Part shown: one piece after another, positions 1 to 5,701 of the stretch
How positions within the stretch are numbered: the stretch's first letter is position 1
Layout: every line of letters starts with the position of its first letter
Source: DATBIO01 sp036556965
GTDB lineage: Bacteria; Acidobacteriota; Vicinamibacteria; Fen-336
Length of the DNA stretch: 9,717 nt
Assembly (NCBI GenBank): GCA_036556965.1
Contig: DATBIO010000198.1
Coordinates: 1 to 9,717 of the forward strand
Reading direction: 5' to 3'
Notes under the pieces: generated by a model
Databases searched by the model: none
Told to the model about the DNA's origin: nothing
What the model saw: the letters and a program-made list of their open reading frames with translations, nothing else
Program-made: the position numbers and the translations under genes

Positions 1-1
1 C

Positions 2-127
2 AAGGCCATGAAGCAGGACGAGTACAAGCAGGACTTCGAGGCCTACCGCGAGCAGTCGGGCTCCGACCGTAGCACGCTGGGCGACGCCTTCCGCGCCGCC
101 CGCGCCAAGCGGCAGGAAGAGGTCTAA
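2..127 (+). CDS. rpsA: C-terminal end of probable 30S ribosomal protein S1 (partial, 5' cut by window)
   Basis: An open frame enters from the left edge and ends at TAA 125-127, giving 41 residues. The piece starts KAMKQDEYKQ, contains STLGDAF and ends in a charged tail (AKRQEEV). A KAM/KAL-type end of an S1 motif, then a charged linker, then a TLGD segment is typical of the C-terminus of ribosomal protein S1, the mRNA-binding ribosomal protein built of repeated OB-fold S1 domains. The next gene is an IHF-beta-like gene, and rpsA-ihfB is a well-known gene order (for example in E. coli), which supports the call. The fragment is too short to prove identity; another S1-domain protein is the main alternative. 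Confidence 0.55.
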   Translation, partial: KAMKQDEYKQDFEAYREQSGSDRSTLGDAFRAARAKRQEEV

Positions 128-134
128 CGTCGTG

Positions 135-161
135 GCGCGCCCGGCCCCCGGCCGGGCGCGC
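135..161 (+). terminator. GC-rich perfect hairpin after rpsA stop (terminator-like, no U tract)
   Basis: Bases 135-145 (gcgcgcccggc) and 151-161 (gccgggcgcgc) are perfect 11-base inverted repeats around a 5-base loop (ccccg). The hairpin begins 7 bases after the stop codon of the upstream gene. No run of T follows (tccattgg), so it is not a classical intrinsic terminator. It could slow or partly stop transcription, protect the 3' end of the upstream message, or mark a processing point between the two genes. The hairpin itself is directly visible; its function is inferred. Confidence 0.5.
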
Positions 162-222
162 TCCATTGGCCGGAGCCCGGGGAGGGTCTCCCTGCCGCGG
201 GCTAGCGGGCGTGGCGGCACGC

Positions 223-510
223 ATGACGAAAGCCGAGCTGGTCGACAGCGTATCGCGGGCCTCGGAGCTGACCCGCAAGCACTCCGAGGTCATCGTGGAC
301 GCGGTGTTCACATCGATCCTCGCCGCGCTGCGCAAGGGCGACAAGATCGAGCTCCGTGGCTTCGGCAGCTTCCGCCTGCGCCGGCGGGGCGGCCGCACGG
401 GGCGCAATCCGAAGACGGGCAAGGGCGTGCACGTGCCCCCCAAGCGCGTGCCCTACTTCAAGCCGGGCAAGGAGCTTCGACAGCTCGTCAACACCCGGCC
501 CGCCAAGTGA
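223..510 (+). CDS. ihfB: Integration host factor beta / HU family DNA-bending protein
   Basis: This is a 95-residue histone-like protein of normal HU/IHF length. It binds the DNA minor groove as a dimer and bends DNA for nucleoid organisation, transcription, replication and recombination. It opens MTKAELVDSV, the typical helix 1 of the family. It then has IELRGFGSF (residues 42-50), the beta-arm with GRTGRNPKTG (57-66) including the intercalating proline P63, and the C-terminal FKPGKELRQLVN (79-90). The wording of these motifs is closer to IHF-beta than to HU. The ATG at 223 was chosen because MTK(A/S)EL is the canonical N-terminus; in-frame GTG 211 and TTG 166 would only add a non-conserved extension. 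No good Shine-Dalgarno sequence lies before it. The gene sits 95 bases after the probable rpsA stop, as in many genomes. The partner subunit (IHF-alpha) is not in the window. Confidence 0.88.
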   Translation: MTKAELVDSVSRASELTRKHSEVIVDAVFTSILAALRKGDKIELRGFGSFRLRRRGGRTGRNPKTGKGVHVPPKRVPYFKPGKELRQLVNTRPAK

Positions 511-552
511 AGGCGCGGCCCCGGCCCAGCGCGAGAGACTAGCCCCGCGCGC

Positions 553-2367
553 ATGGGGTTGCTCTCCCTATACGCCAAGGACGCGGCGGCCTGCCGGTTC
601 GTGGCCGGGACCACGGAGGAGGCGGAGGAGCTCCTCGGGCGCCCTCTCCCCGTGCTCCCGCCGCCCGACGTCGAGAACGGGCGGCCGATCTTCACCGTCC
701 GCTTCCCCCCCCGCCTGACCGACCTGTTGCACCGGTACCTGCAGGTCCTGGTGCGCGAGGTGGGAGGCGGCCCCTCCAACAAGTCCGCGGCCGACGGCGG
801 ATCGCGGGAGCAGGCCGAGTACGAGGCGGCCCTCACGCGCATCCTGCGCTCGGTGCGCGCGGCGGACCGGCGGCAGGGGCTCCTCAACCTGTGCTGGCTG
901 GCCCACAGCAAGGACGTGGCGGAGACCATGAAGGGGCTGGAGGGAAAGAACACCGCCGTCCGCAAGCTGAAGTACAGCCTCCACCCCCTGCTCTCGTCCT
1001 TCTACCGGCGCGTGGAGCAGGCCGTGCGGCGCGGGGCGGAGAAGGAAGAGCCGGAGCGCGCGCGCTTCCTGGCCGGCGCGGGGGCCAATGGGGCGCTGGT
1101 GGACTCCATCGTGGACGACGGGTTCGCGCTGACCGAGGTCGGCATCGGCGACGTGGACTTCAACCAGTTCCTGGCCGCCAACAAGCGTTACCGGATCAAC
1201 GCCGAGGTCTTCTTCGAGATCTACACCGTGCTCGTCCGGGAGACGGAGCGGCGGCTGCGCGAGAACGACCGCGGGCTCATCGGCCGCATCAACCGCCACC
1301 TCCCCGGCCTCGACCGCGACCAGCTGCAGACGCACTCCGGCGTGGTGAAGGCCATGATGAGCGGGCCCGTCCTCACCTACCTGCTGGGCGACGCCTGGGG
1401 CACGGGGGGCAAGCTCACCGCCTCCGCCCGCCTGCGCGCGGAGACCGAGAAGCGGCGGCCCTCCGAGCTGATCGACGTCTTCCTGGACGTGGTGGCGGGG
1501 GTGAAGCGCTTCGAGGTGGTGGCCCACGTGCGCGACCGCGTCTGCCTGGTGCGCCCCTTCGTGGACGAGCGCCAGGTGGACGCGCGGGTGGCGCGCGGCC
1601 ACCGCCTCTACGACTTCAGCGACACGGCCCAGGTCTTCAACAACGCCGTGAGCGCCACCGTGCTCTTCCTCGACCTGCGCGGGTTCACCCGCACCTCCGA
1701 GGGCCAGATCTCGGAGAAGGGCATCACCGAGGAGCTCTACACGGTGTTCGACGCCTTCGTGCCCCACATCCTCCGCTTCGGGGGCACGGTGGACAAGTTC
1801 CTGGGCGACGGGATCATGGCCACCTACGGCACCGAGCGCGCGGACCCCCTGAGCCCGCTCAACGCGGTGCGGGCCGCCATCCTGTGCCAGGAGAGCCTCC
1901 GCCGCCTCCGCCAGGAGGGCAAGACCGTCTTCAAGATGGGGGTGGCCGTGCACTACGGCCGCGTGTACCTGGCCCGCTTCATGGAGAACGAGGCCAGCGT
2001 GCAGACCACGGTCATCGGCCGCAACGTGAACCTCGCGGGGCGGCTCTCCTCGGCGGCCAAGCGCCCCATCGACGAGGACGAGGAGGAGCTGCAGGAGGCG
2101 CTGCAGGGCCTGGGTCCGGACTGGGAGTTCCAGGTCACGGTGGACCAGGACGGCGTGCTCTTCAACGAGGGCATCGCCATGAGCCAGGACACGCTGGCCC
2201 AGCTCGAGGCCCAGCTGCCCCTCGACCACGGCGACGAGGGCGAGCCGCTCCAGCGCGAGTACTTCGACGAGGAGATCGGGCGCCGCATCCGCATCCGCTA
2301 CGCGGGCGACTCCAAGTTCAAGGGCGTTCGCTCGAGCGTGCCCGTGTACGCCGTCCACTTCGAATAG
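553..2367 (+). CDS. Class III adenylate/guanylate cyclase with long unassigned N-terminal region
   Basis: A 604-residue protein with no signal peptide or membrane segment, so probably cytosolic. The class III nucleotidyl cyclase domain spans about 365-500. It has the metal aspartates D374 (in LFLDLRGFT) and D419 (in KFLGDG), the purine-contacting lysine K415, and the transition-state pair N493 and R497 (in VNLAGR). All catalytic residues are therefore present and it should make cyclic nucleotide. The second purine-specifying position, seven residues before N493, is T486 rather than Asp. A Lys-Thr pair is known from class IIIb (bicarbonate-responsive) adenylyl cyclases, so cAMP is the likelier product. 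Residues 1-360 are mostly helical with many charged residues and match no sensor domain I recognise (no PAS, GAF, HAMP or CHASE pattern). After the domain is an acidic stretch (507-513) and a 90-residue tail. The start follows the IHF gene by 42 bases with no clear ribosome binding site. Confidence 0.85.
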   Translation: MGLLSLYAKDAAACRFVAGTTEEAEELLGRPLPVLPPPDVENGRPIFTVRFPPRLTDLLHRYLQVLVREVGGGPSNKSAADGGSREQAEYEAALTRILRSVRAADRRQGLLNLCWLAHSKDVAETMKGLEGKNTAVRKLKYSLHPLLSSFYRRVEQAVRRGAEKEEPERARFLAGAGANGALVDSIVDDGFALTEVGIGDVDFNQFLAANKRYRINAEVFFEIYTVLVRETERRLRENDRGLIGRINRHLPGLDRDQLQTHSGVVKAMMSGPVLTYLLGDAWGTGGKLTASARLRAETEKRRPSELIDVFLDVVAGVKRFEVVAHVRDRVCLVRPFVDERQVDARVARGHRLYDFSDTAQVFNNAVSATVLFLDLRGFTRTSEGQISEKGITEELYTVFDAFVPHILRFGGTVDKFLGDGIMATYGTERADPLSPLNAVRAAILCQESLRRLRQEGKTVFKMGVAVHYGRVYLARFMENEASVQTTVIGRNVNLAGRLSSAAKRPIDEDEEELQEALQGLGPDWEFQVTVDQDGVLFNEGIAMSQDTLAQLEAQLPLDHGDEGEPLQREYFDEEIGRRIRIRYAGDSKFKGVRSSVPVYAVHFE

Positions 2368-2378
2368 GCTTGCTCCAG

Positions 2379-2397
2379 GGGCGCGTGCGGCGCGCCC
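2379..2397 (+). terminator. Hairpin after cyclase gene (weak terminator candidate)
   Basis: Bases 2379-2385 (gggcgcg) pair perfectly with 2391-2397 (cgcgccc) around a 5-base loop. This begins 12 bases after the cyclase stop and before the ribosome binding site of the next gene. No T run follows. In DNA this GC-rich a 7-base stem can arise by chance, but its place just behind a stop codon fits a terminator or mRNA-stabilising role. Confidence 0.35.
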
Positions 2398-2406
2398 GGT
2401 GGCGAC

Positions 2407-2415
2407 GGGAGGAGG
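2407..2415 (+). promoter_or_regulatory. Strong Shine-Dalgarno site for the 140-residue membrane protein
   Basis: GGGAGGAGG ends 3 bases before the ATG at 2419. Its first half, GGGAGG (2407-2412), has the ideal spacing of 6 bases. It is one of the few clear ribosome binding sites in the window; most other genes here are translated through stop/start overlaps. It fixes the start of the downstream gene and supports that gene as real. Confidence 0.6.
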
Positions 2416-2418
2416 CCG

Positions 2419-2841
2419 ATGAGCAGGGAGTCGCGGCGGCTGGCGGGGATCATCCTGGTGGTGGTGCCCAGCGTGATGTTCGGGGGCATGGCCCTCCTCG
2501 TGCACCTCGTGGGACGCCTGCCCGGGTACGCCGACAACCCGCTGCGGCAGGACCTGTGGCGGGCGGGGCACGCCCACGCCGGCGTCTACCTCGTGCTGTC
2601 CCTGGTGATGCTGCGCTACGTGGACGAGGCGAGGCTGTCGGCGCGCGCGCGCTGGGTGGCCCGCCTGGGGGCCCCCGTGGCCGCCATCCTCCTGCCCGCC
2701 GGCTTCTTCCTCTCCGTCGTCTCCCCGGCTTCCACCTCCGCCAGCGCCTGGCTGTGGCTGGTGTACCCGGGCGCCGCCTGCCTGGCCGCGGCCGTGCTCA
2801 CGCTGGGCGTCGGCCTCATCCGCGCTTCCCGCGCCGCCTGA
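2419..2841 (+). CDS. Small four-helix integral membrane protein of unknown function
   Basis: A 140-residue protein with four predicted membrane helices, at about 9-31, 52-67, 83-101 and 110-134. The first loop holds the motif RAGHAHAG (48-55), just before helix 2; two histidines (H51, H53) at a membrane edge could bind metal or haem, but that is speculation. I recall RAGHAHAG-type motifs in other small uncharacterised bacterial membrane proteins, but cannot name a family. A clear ribosome binding site precedes the ATG. It lies 51 bases after the cyclase gene on the same strand, so co-transcription is possible, though the intervening hairpin may separate them. Composition and codon usage match its neighbours. 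Confidence 0.7.
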   Translation: MSRESRRLAGIILVVVPSVMFGGMALLVHLVGRLPGYADNPLRQDLWRAGHAHAGVYLVLSLVMLRYVDEARLSARARWVARLGAPVAAILLPAGFFLSVVSPASTSASAWLWLVYPGAACLAAAVLTLGVGLIRASRAA

Positions 2842-2917
2842 GACCGGGAGGAGGAGCTGCTCCGGGCCGCCCTTCCGGGCCGCGAGGCGAAGCGCTCCGT
2901 GGCATGATCCAGGACGG
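2842..2917 (+). other. 76-base intergenic gap before the HIT gene
   Basis: This gap precedes the four-gene cluster that starts with the HIT gene and would be the natural place for its promoter. It is GC-rich and shows no convincing -35/-10 pair. It holds a purine-rich GGGAGGAGGAG run (2845-2855) too far from the next start to serve it, and a 10-base direct repeat (tccgggccgc at 2861-2870 and 2874-2883) of unknown meaning. Confidence 0.3.
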
Positions 2918-3397
2918 ATGGAGCGTCTCTTCGCCCCCTGGAGAAATGCGTACGTGACGGCCACGCCCACCGACGGATGCGTGCTGTGCCGGGCCCTGGC
3001 GGACGCGTCCGGCCCGGAGAGCCTGGTCGTGCACCTGGCCGCGCACAACTTCGTGGTAATGAACCTCTACCCCTACAGCTCGGGACACGTGATGGTGGCG
3101 CCGCGCCGCCACGTCGGACGCCTGGCCGACGCCACCGCCGAGGAGCTGGGAGAGATGATGGCCCTGGCCCGGCGGCTGGAGGAGGTCCTGCAGCGGGCCT
3201 ACGCGCCGGAGGGGTTCAACCTGGGCATGAACCTGGGCAAGCCCGCGGGGGCGGGCGTGGCCGACCACCTCCACCTCCACGTGGTGCCCCGCTGGACGGG
3301 GGACACGAACTTCATGACCGTGGCCGGGGGCACGCGCGTGATCCCGGAGGACCCGCGGGCGGCGGCGGCGCGGCTGCGGAGCGACTTCGCGAAGTGA
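2918..3397 (+). CDS. HIT-family hydrolase/phosphorylase, Ap4A phosphorylase-like
   Basis: A 159-residue histidine-triad protein. The signature DHLHLHVVPRW gives H117, H119 and H121; by family knowledge the middle histidine (H119) is the nucleophile that takes the nucleotidyl group. The upstream GHVMVAPRRH (57-66) and NLGMNLGKPAGAG (101-113) are the usual nucleotide-binding segments. The N-terminus (LFAPWRNAYV, then CVLC at 21-24) resembles actinobacterial Ap4A phosphorylases of the Rv2613c type, in which such cysteines can help bind zinc. Likely role: breakdown of diadenosine tetraphosphate or related dinucleotides in the cytosol; the exact substrate cannot be read from sequence. ATG 2918 is kept because the APWR segment lies right behind it. 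The stop overlaps the GTG start of the next gene by 4 bases, suggesting translational coupling. Confidence 0.88.
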   Translation: MERLFAPWRNAYVTATPTDGCVLCRALADASGPESLVVHLAAHNFVVMNLYPYSSGHVMVAPRRHVGRLADATAEELGEMMALARRLEEVLQRAYAPEGFNLGMNLGKPAGAGVADHLHLHVVPRWTGDTNFMTVAGGTRVIPEDPRAAAARLRSDFAK

Positions 3398-4362
3398 GGA
3401 GGCTCGCGGCGGGCGCGCTGGCCGGGGGCCTGGCCGCGGCCTCCGCCCTCGCGCAGGGGCCGCCGGGGGCGGTGGTCACCAGCCTCACCCTCTTCGCGGG
3501 CACGCCCAGCGGGCTCTGGAAGTCGGGGAACTGGGGAGGGAGCTGGGAGCGCGTGCGGCCCGGCCCCGTGCACGCCCTGTGGCCGGTGGGCCCGCGCGTG
3601 TTCGCGGGGGCGGACGAGGGCCTCCTCGTCTCCGAGGACTTCGGGCTCTCGTGGTCGGCCGTGGACCTGAAGGCGCCGGTGCTGGCCGTGATGCCGTCGC
3701 GCTTCCCGCTGGCCGAGCCCGTGGTGTTCGCGGGGACGCCGCGGGGGCTCCTGCGCTCCGAGGACGGCGGCCGCACCTTCTCTCCCACCCCCATCACCGG
3801 CACGCCGGTGCGGCGCATCGCCTGGCCGGGCCCCGACCTCGTGCTGGCCACGGGCCTGGGCGTCCTCGTCTCGAGCGACGGCGCGCGCACCTTCCGCACG
3901 CCGGTCGAGGGGCTGCCCCGGAAGGAGACGCGCGCCCTGGTGCTCTCCTCGTTCTTCGCCGTGGATCCCGTGCTCTTCGCCGGCCAGCAGGACGGCCTCC
4001 ACCGCTCCGCGGACGGCGGCCGCACCTGGAAGCCCGCCGGCCTGGAGGGCCGCGCCGTCAACGACCTCGTCTGGCTGGGGCCGTTTCTCTACGCGGCCAC
4101 CGACGCGGGCCTGTTCCGCAGCGAGGACGCGGGCGCCCGCTGGACGGCGCTGGGCAAGGGCCTCGACGGCCGCCAGTCGCGGCGGCTGATGTTCCCCATG
4201 GCCCCCGCCGCGGGCCTGGAGGCGTTCCTGGGCACGGACCGCGGCGTCTTCCGGACGGTGGACGGCGGCGAGAGCTGGAAGCCCTCCGGGCTGGGGGAGG
4301 AGGAGGTGCTCGCCCTGGCCACCTTCCCGCCCCCCGACCCCGTGCAGGACGGCCGGCGCTGA
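3394..4362 (+). CDS. Exported protein with seven Asp-box (BNR/YCF48-like) repeats, probable beta-propeller
   Basis: 322 residues from GTG 3394, which overlaps the HIT stop as GTGA. The N-terminus is a good signal peptide: RR, then a hydrophobic Ala/Gly/Leu stretch, with probable cleavage after SALA (near residue 20), so the protein should be exported. Seven repeats follow, each with a (V/L)FAG...G(L/V) strand and then an Asp-box of S-x-D-x-G-x-(S/T)-(W/F) type. These are at residues 44-51, 80-87, 122-129, 160-167, 205-212, 243-250 and 288-295. The first has N in place of the Asp (SGNWGGSW). Seven copies across nearly the whole mature chain fit a seven-bladed propeller like YCF48/Ycf48-related assembly factors or VPS10/sortilin-type folds. 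There are no catalytic sialidase residues I can identify, so a binding or assembly role is more likely. The long upstream part of this reading frame is a shadow of the HIT gene. Its stop overlaps the next ATG by one base. Confidence 0.8.
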   Translation: MRRLAAGALAGGLAAASALAQGPPGAVVTSLTLFAGTPSGLWKSGNWGGSWERVRPGPVHALWPVGPRVFAGADEGLLVSEDFGLSWSAVDLKAPVLAVMPSRFPLAEPVVFAGTPRGLLRSEDGGRTFSPTPITGTPVRRIAWPGPDLVLATGLGVLVSSDGARTFRTPVEGLPRKETRALVLSSFFAVDPVLFAGQQDGLHRSADGGRTWKPAGLEGRAVNDLVWLGPFLYAATDAGLFRSEDAGARWTALGKGLDGRQSRRLMFPMAPAAGLEAFLGTDRGVFRTVDGGESWKPSGLGEEEVLALATFPPPDPVQDGRR

Positions 4363-5195
4363 TGCGGTTCGCCAAGGCCCACGGGCTGGGCAACGACTTC
4401 ATCCTGGTGGCGGAGGGGGATGCCTCCGCGCCGGCGGAGGCGTGGGCGCGCCGGCTCTGCGACCGCCACGTCGGCATCGGGGGAGACGGGGTGCTCGTGT
4501 ACGGCGCGGACGGGCCGGAGGCCGTGCGCATGCGTCTCCTGAACGCCGACGGCAGCGAGGGAGGGGTCTCGGGCAACGGCGTGCGCTGCCTCGCCGCCTA
4601 CTCGGTGTTCAAGGGCAGCGCGCGCCCGCGGCACGTGGTGCACACCCCGCCCGGCCCGCGCGCGGTGGAGGTGGAGGCCCTCGGAGGGGCGCGCTTCCGG
4701 GTGGCCACCGACCTCGGTCCCGCCGTCCTGCGCAGCGACCTGGTGCCCATCGCCGTCGAGCCCGTGCGCGCGACGGTGGTGGGGCACGGCCTGGAGGCCG
4801 CGGGCCACAGCGTCCGCGTGACCGCGACCTCCCTCGGCAACCCGCACTGCGCGCTCTTCCTCCCCGAGGTGGCGGACGACTGGCTGCTGGGCGAGCTGGG
4901 CCCCGCCCTGGAGCGCCATCCCGCCTTCCCCCAGCGCACCAACGTCGAGTTCGTGACCGTGCTCGCCCGCGACCGCATCCGCGTGCGCTTCTGGGAGCGC
5001 GGGGTGGGCTACACGCGGGCCAGCGGCACGGGGGCGGCGAGCGCGGTGGTGGCCTCGGTCCTCAACGGCCTCACCGACCGCCGCGTGCTGGCCGAGTGCG
5101 ACGGGGGGACGCTCGAGGTGGAGTGGCCGGAGGGAGGGCACGTGCGCCAGGTGGGGGAGGTCGAGGTGCTCTTCGAGGGCGAGTGGCTCCCGTGA
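4362..5195 (+). CDS. dapF: Diaminopimelate epimerase-like protein with both catalytic cysteines replaced by serine
   Basis: 277 residues, normal for DapF, which interconverts LL- and meso-diaminopimelate for lysine and peptidoglycan. It starts MRFAKAHGLGNDF, as expected. Substrate-contacting residues known from DapF are kept: N11, N61 (NADGSE), N160 (LGNPH), N194 (RTNVEF), E212 and R213 (WERGVG). The two active-site cysteines that act as acid and base are not. The first lies in the family motif CGNG and is S70 here (VSGNGVRC, with C76 further on being a different position). The second lies in ACGTGA and is S221 here (ASGTGAA). The usual GET after the arginine is GYT (Y217). The rest of the fold looks intact, so this is not decay. 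Either a serine version of the enzyme or an epimerase/isomerase for another substrate is possible. ATG 4362 overlaps the upstream stop (TGATG), and its own stop overlaps the next GTG start. Confidence 0.85.
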   Translation: MRFAKAHGLGNDFILVAEGDASAPAEAWARRLCDRHVGIGGDGVLVYGADGPEAVRMRLLNADGSEGGVSGNGVRCLAAYSVFKGSARPRHVVHTPPGPRAVEVEALGGARFRVATDLGPAVLRSDLVPIAVEPVRATVVGHGLEAAGHSVRVTATSLGNPHCALFLPEVADDWLLGELGPALERHPAFPQRTNVEFVTVLARDRIRVRFWERGVGYTRASGTGAASAVVASVLNGLTDRRVLAECDGGTLEVEWPEGGHVRQVGEVEVLFEGEWLP

Positions 5196-5701
5196 GCGAC
5201 GGGCTGGGCGCGGAGGCCCTGCGCAGCGCGCGGGCCCGCCTGCGCGACCTGAAGGCGCGCGGCGACAAGGCGCTGGCGCGTCTCACGGAGAGCGACCTCG
5301 AGTGGGCTCCCGACCCGGAGTCCAACAGCGTGGCCGTGCTCGTCCAGCACCTGGCCGGCAACATGCGCTCGCGCTGGACGGACTTCCTCACCGCGGACGG
5401 AGAGAAGCCGGACCGCGACCGCGACGGCGAGTTCGAGGCGGGGCCGGGCGCCTCCCGCGAGGCGCTCCTGGCGCGGTGGGAGGAGGGGTGGGGACACGTG
5501 TTCCGCGCCCTGGAGGAGCTTCGTCCCGAGGACCTCACGCGGGAGGTGGTCATCCGCGGCCGCAACACGTCGGCCCTCAACGCCATCAACGCCCAGCTCG
5601 TGCACTACGGCGAGCACGTGGGCCAGATCCTCTGGATCGCCAAGCACCGCTGCGGCGACCGGTGGGAGAGCCTGAGCGTGCCCCGGCGGCCGCGCGTCTA
5701 G
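5192..5701 (+). CDS. DUF1572 family protein (DinB/YfiT-like four-helix metal-binding fold)
   Basis: 169 residues from GTG 5192, overlapping the dapF-like stop as GTGA. It contains VLVQHLAGNMRSRWTDFLT (49-67), the EKP/DRDGEF stretch (71-81), a WEEGW segment (96-100), VVIRGR (119-124) and QLVHYGEHVGQI (135-146), ending with WESLSVPR. This pattern is that of the DUF1572 group of the DinB-like superfamily. Three histidines, H53, H138 and H142, are in the positions of the metal ligands. Members are cytosolic four-helix bundles; some relatives are thiol-dependent S-transferases, but the role of DUF1572 proteins is not established. The stop TAG (5699-5701) shares three bases with the stop of the convergent methyltransferase gene. 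Confidence 0.85.
   Translation: MSDGLGAEALRSARARLRDLKARGDKALARLTESDLEWAPDPESNSVAVLVQHLAGNMRSRWTDFLTADGEKPDRDRDGEFEAGPGASREALLARWEEGWGHVFRALEELRPEDLTREVVIRGRNTSALNAINAQLVHYGEHVGQILWIAKHRCGDRWESLSVPRRPRV

Noticed and set aside
179..193. Small hairpin gggag/ctccc with a 3-base loop between rpsA and ihfB
   Set aside because: Only a 5-base stem, and no link to a start codon or terminator; too weak to call.
166..222. Extended start (TTG 166 or GTG 211) for the IHF-like gene
   Set aside because: The added residues are Gly/Arg/Ala-rich and not part of the family; ATG 223 gives the canonical MTKAEL start.
2861..2883. 10-base direct repeat (tccgggccgc twice, 13 bases apart) before the HIT gene
   Set aside because: Two short GC-rich copies in very GC-rich DNA are likely by chance; no further copies or operator symmetry seen.
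891..2957. Long plus-strand frame (688 codons) overlapping the cyclase
   Set aside because: Arg/Gly/Pro-rich translation without domains; the cyclase frame has all catalytic motifs over the same bases.
568..3048. Very long minus-strand open frame (826 codons) opposite the cyclase, membrane-protein and HIT genes
   Set aside because: It reads as low-complexity His/Ala/Gly/Arg-rich sequence with no motifs, and is the expected antisense shadow of high-GC genes on the other strand.
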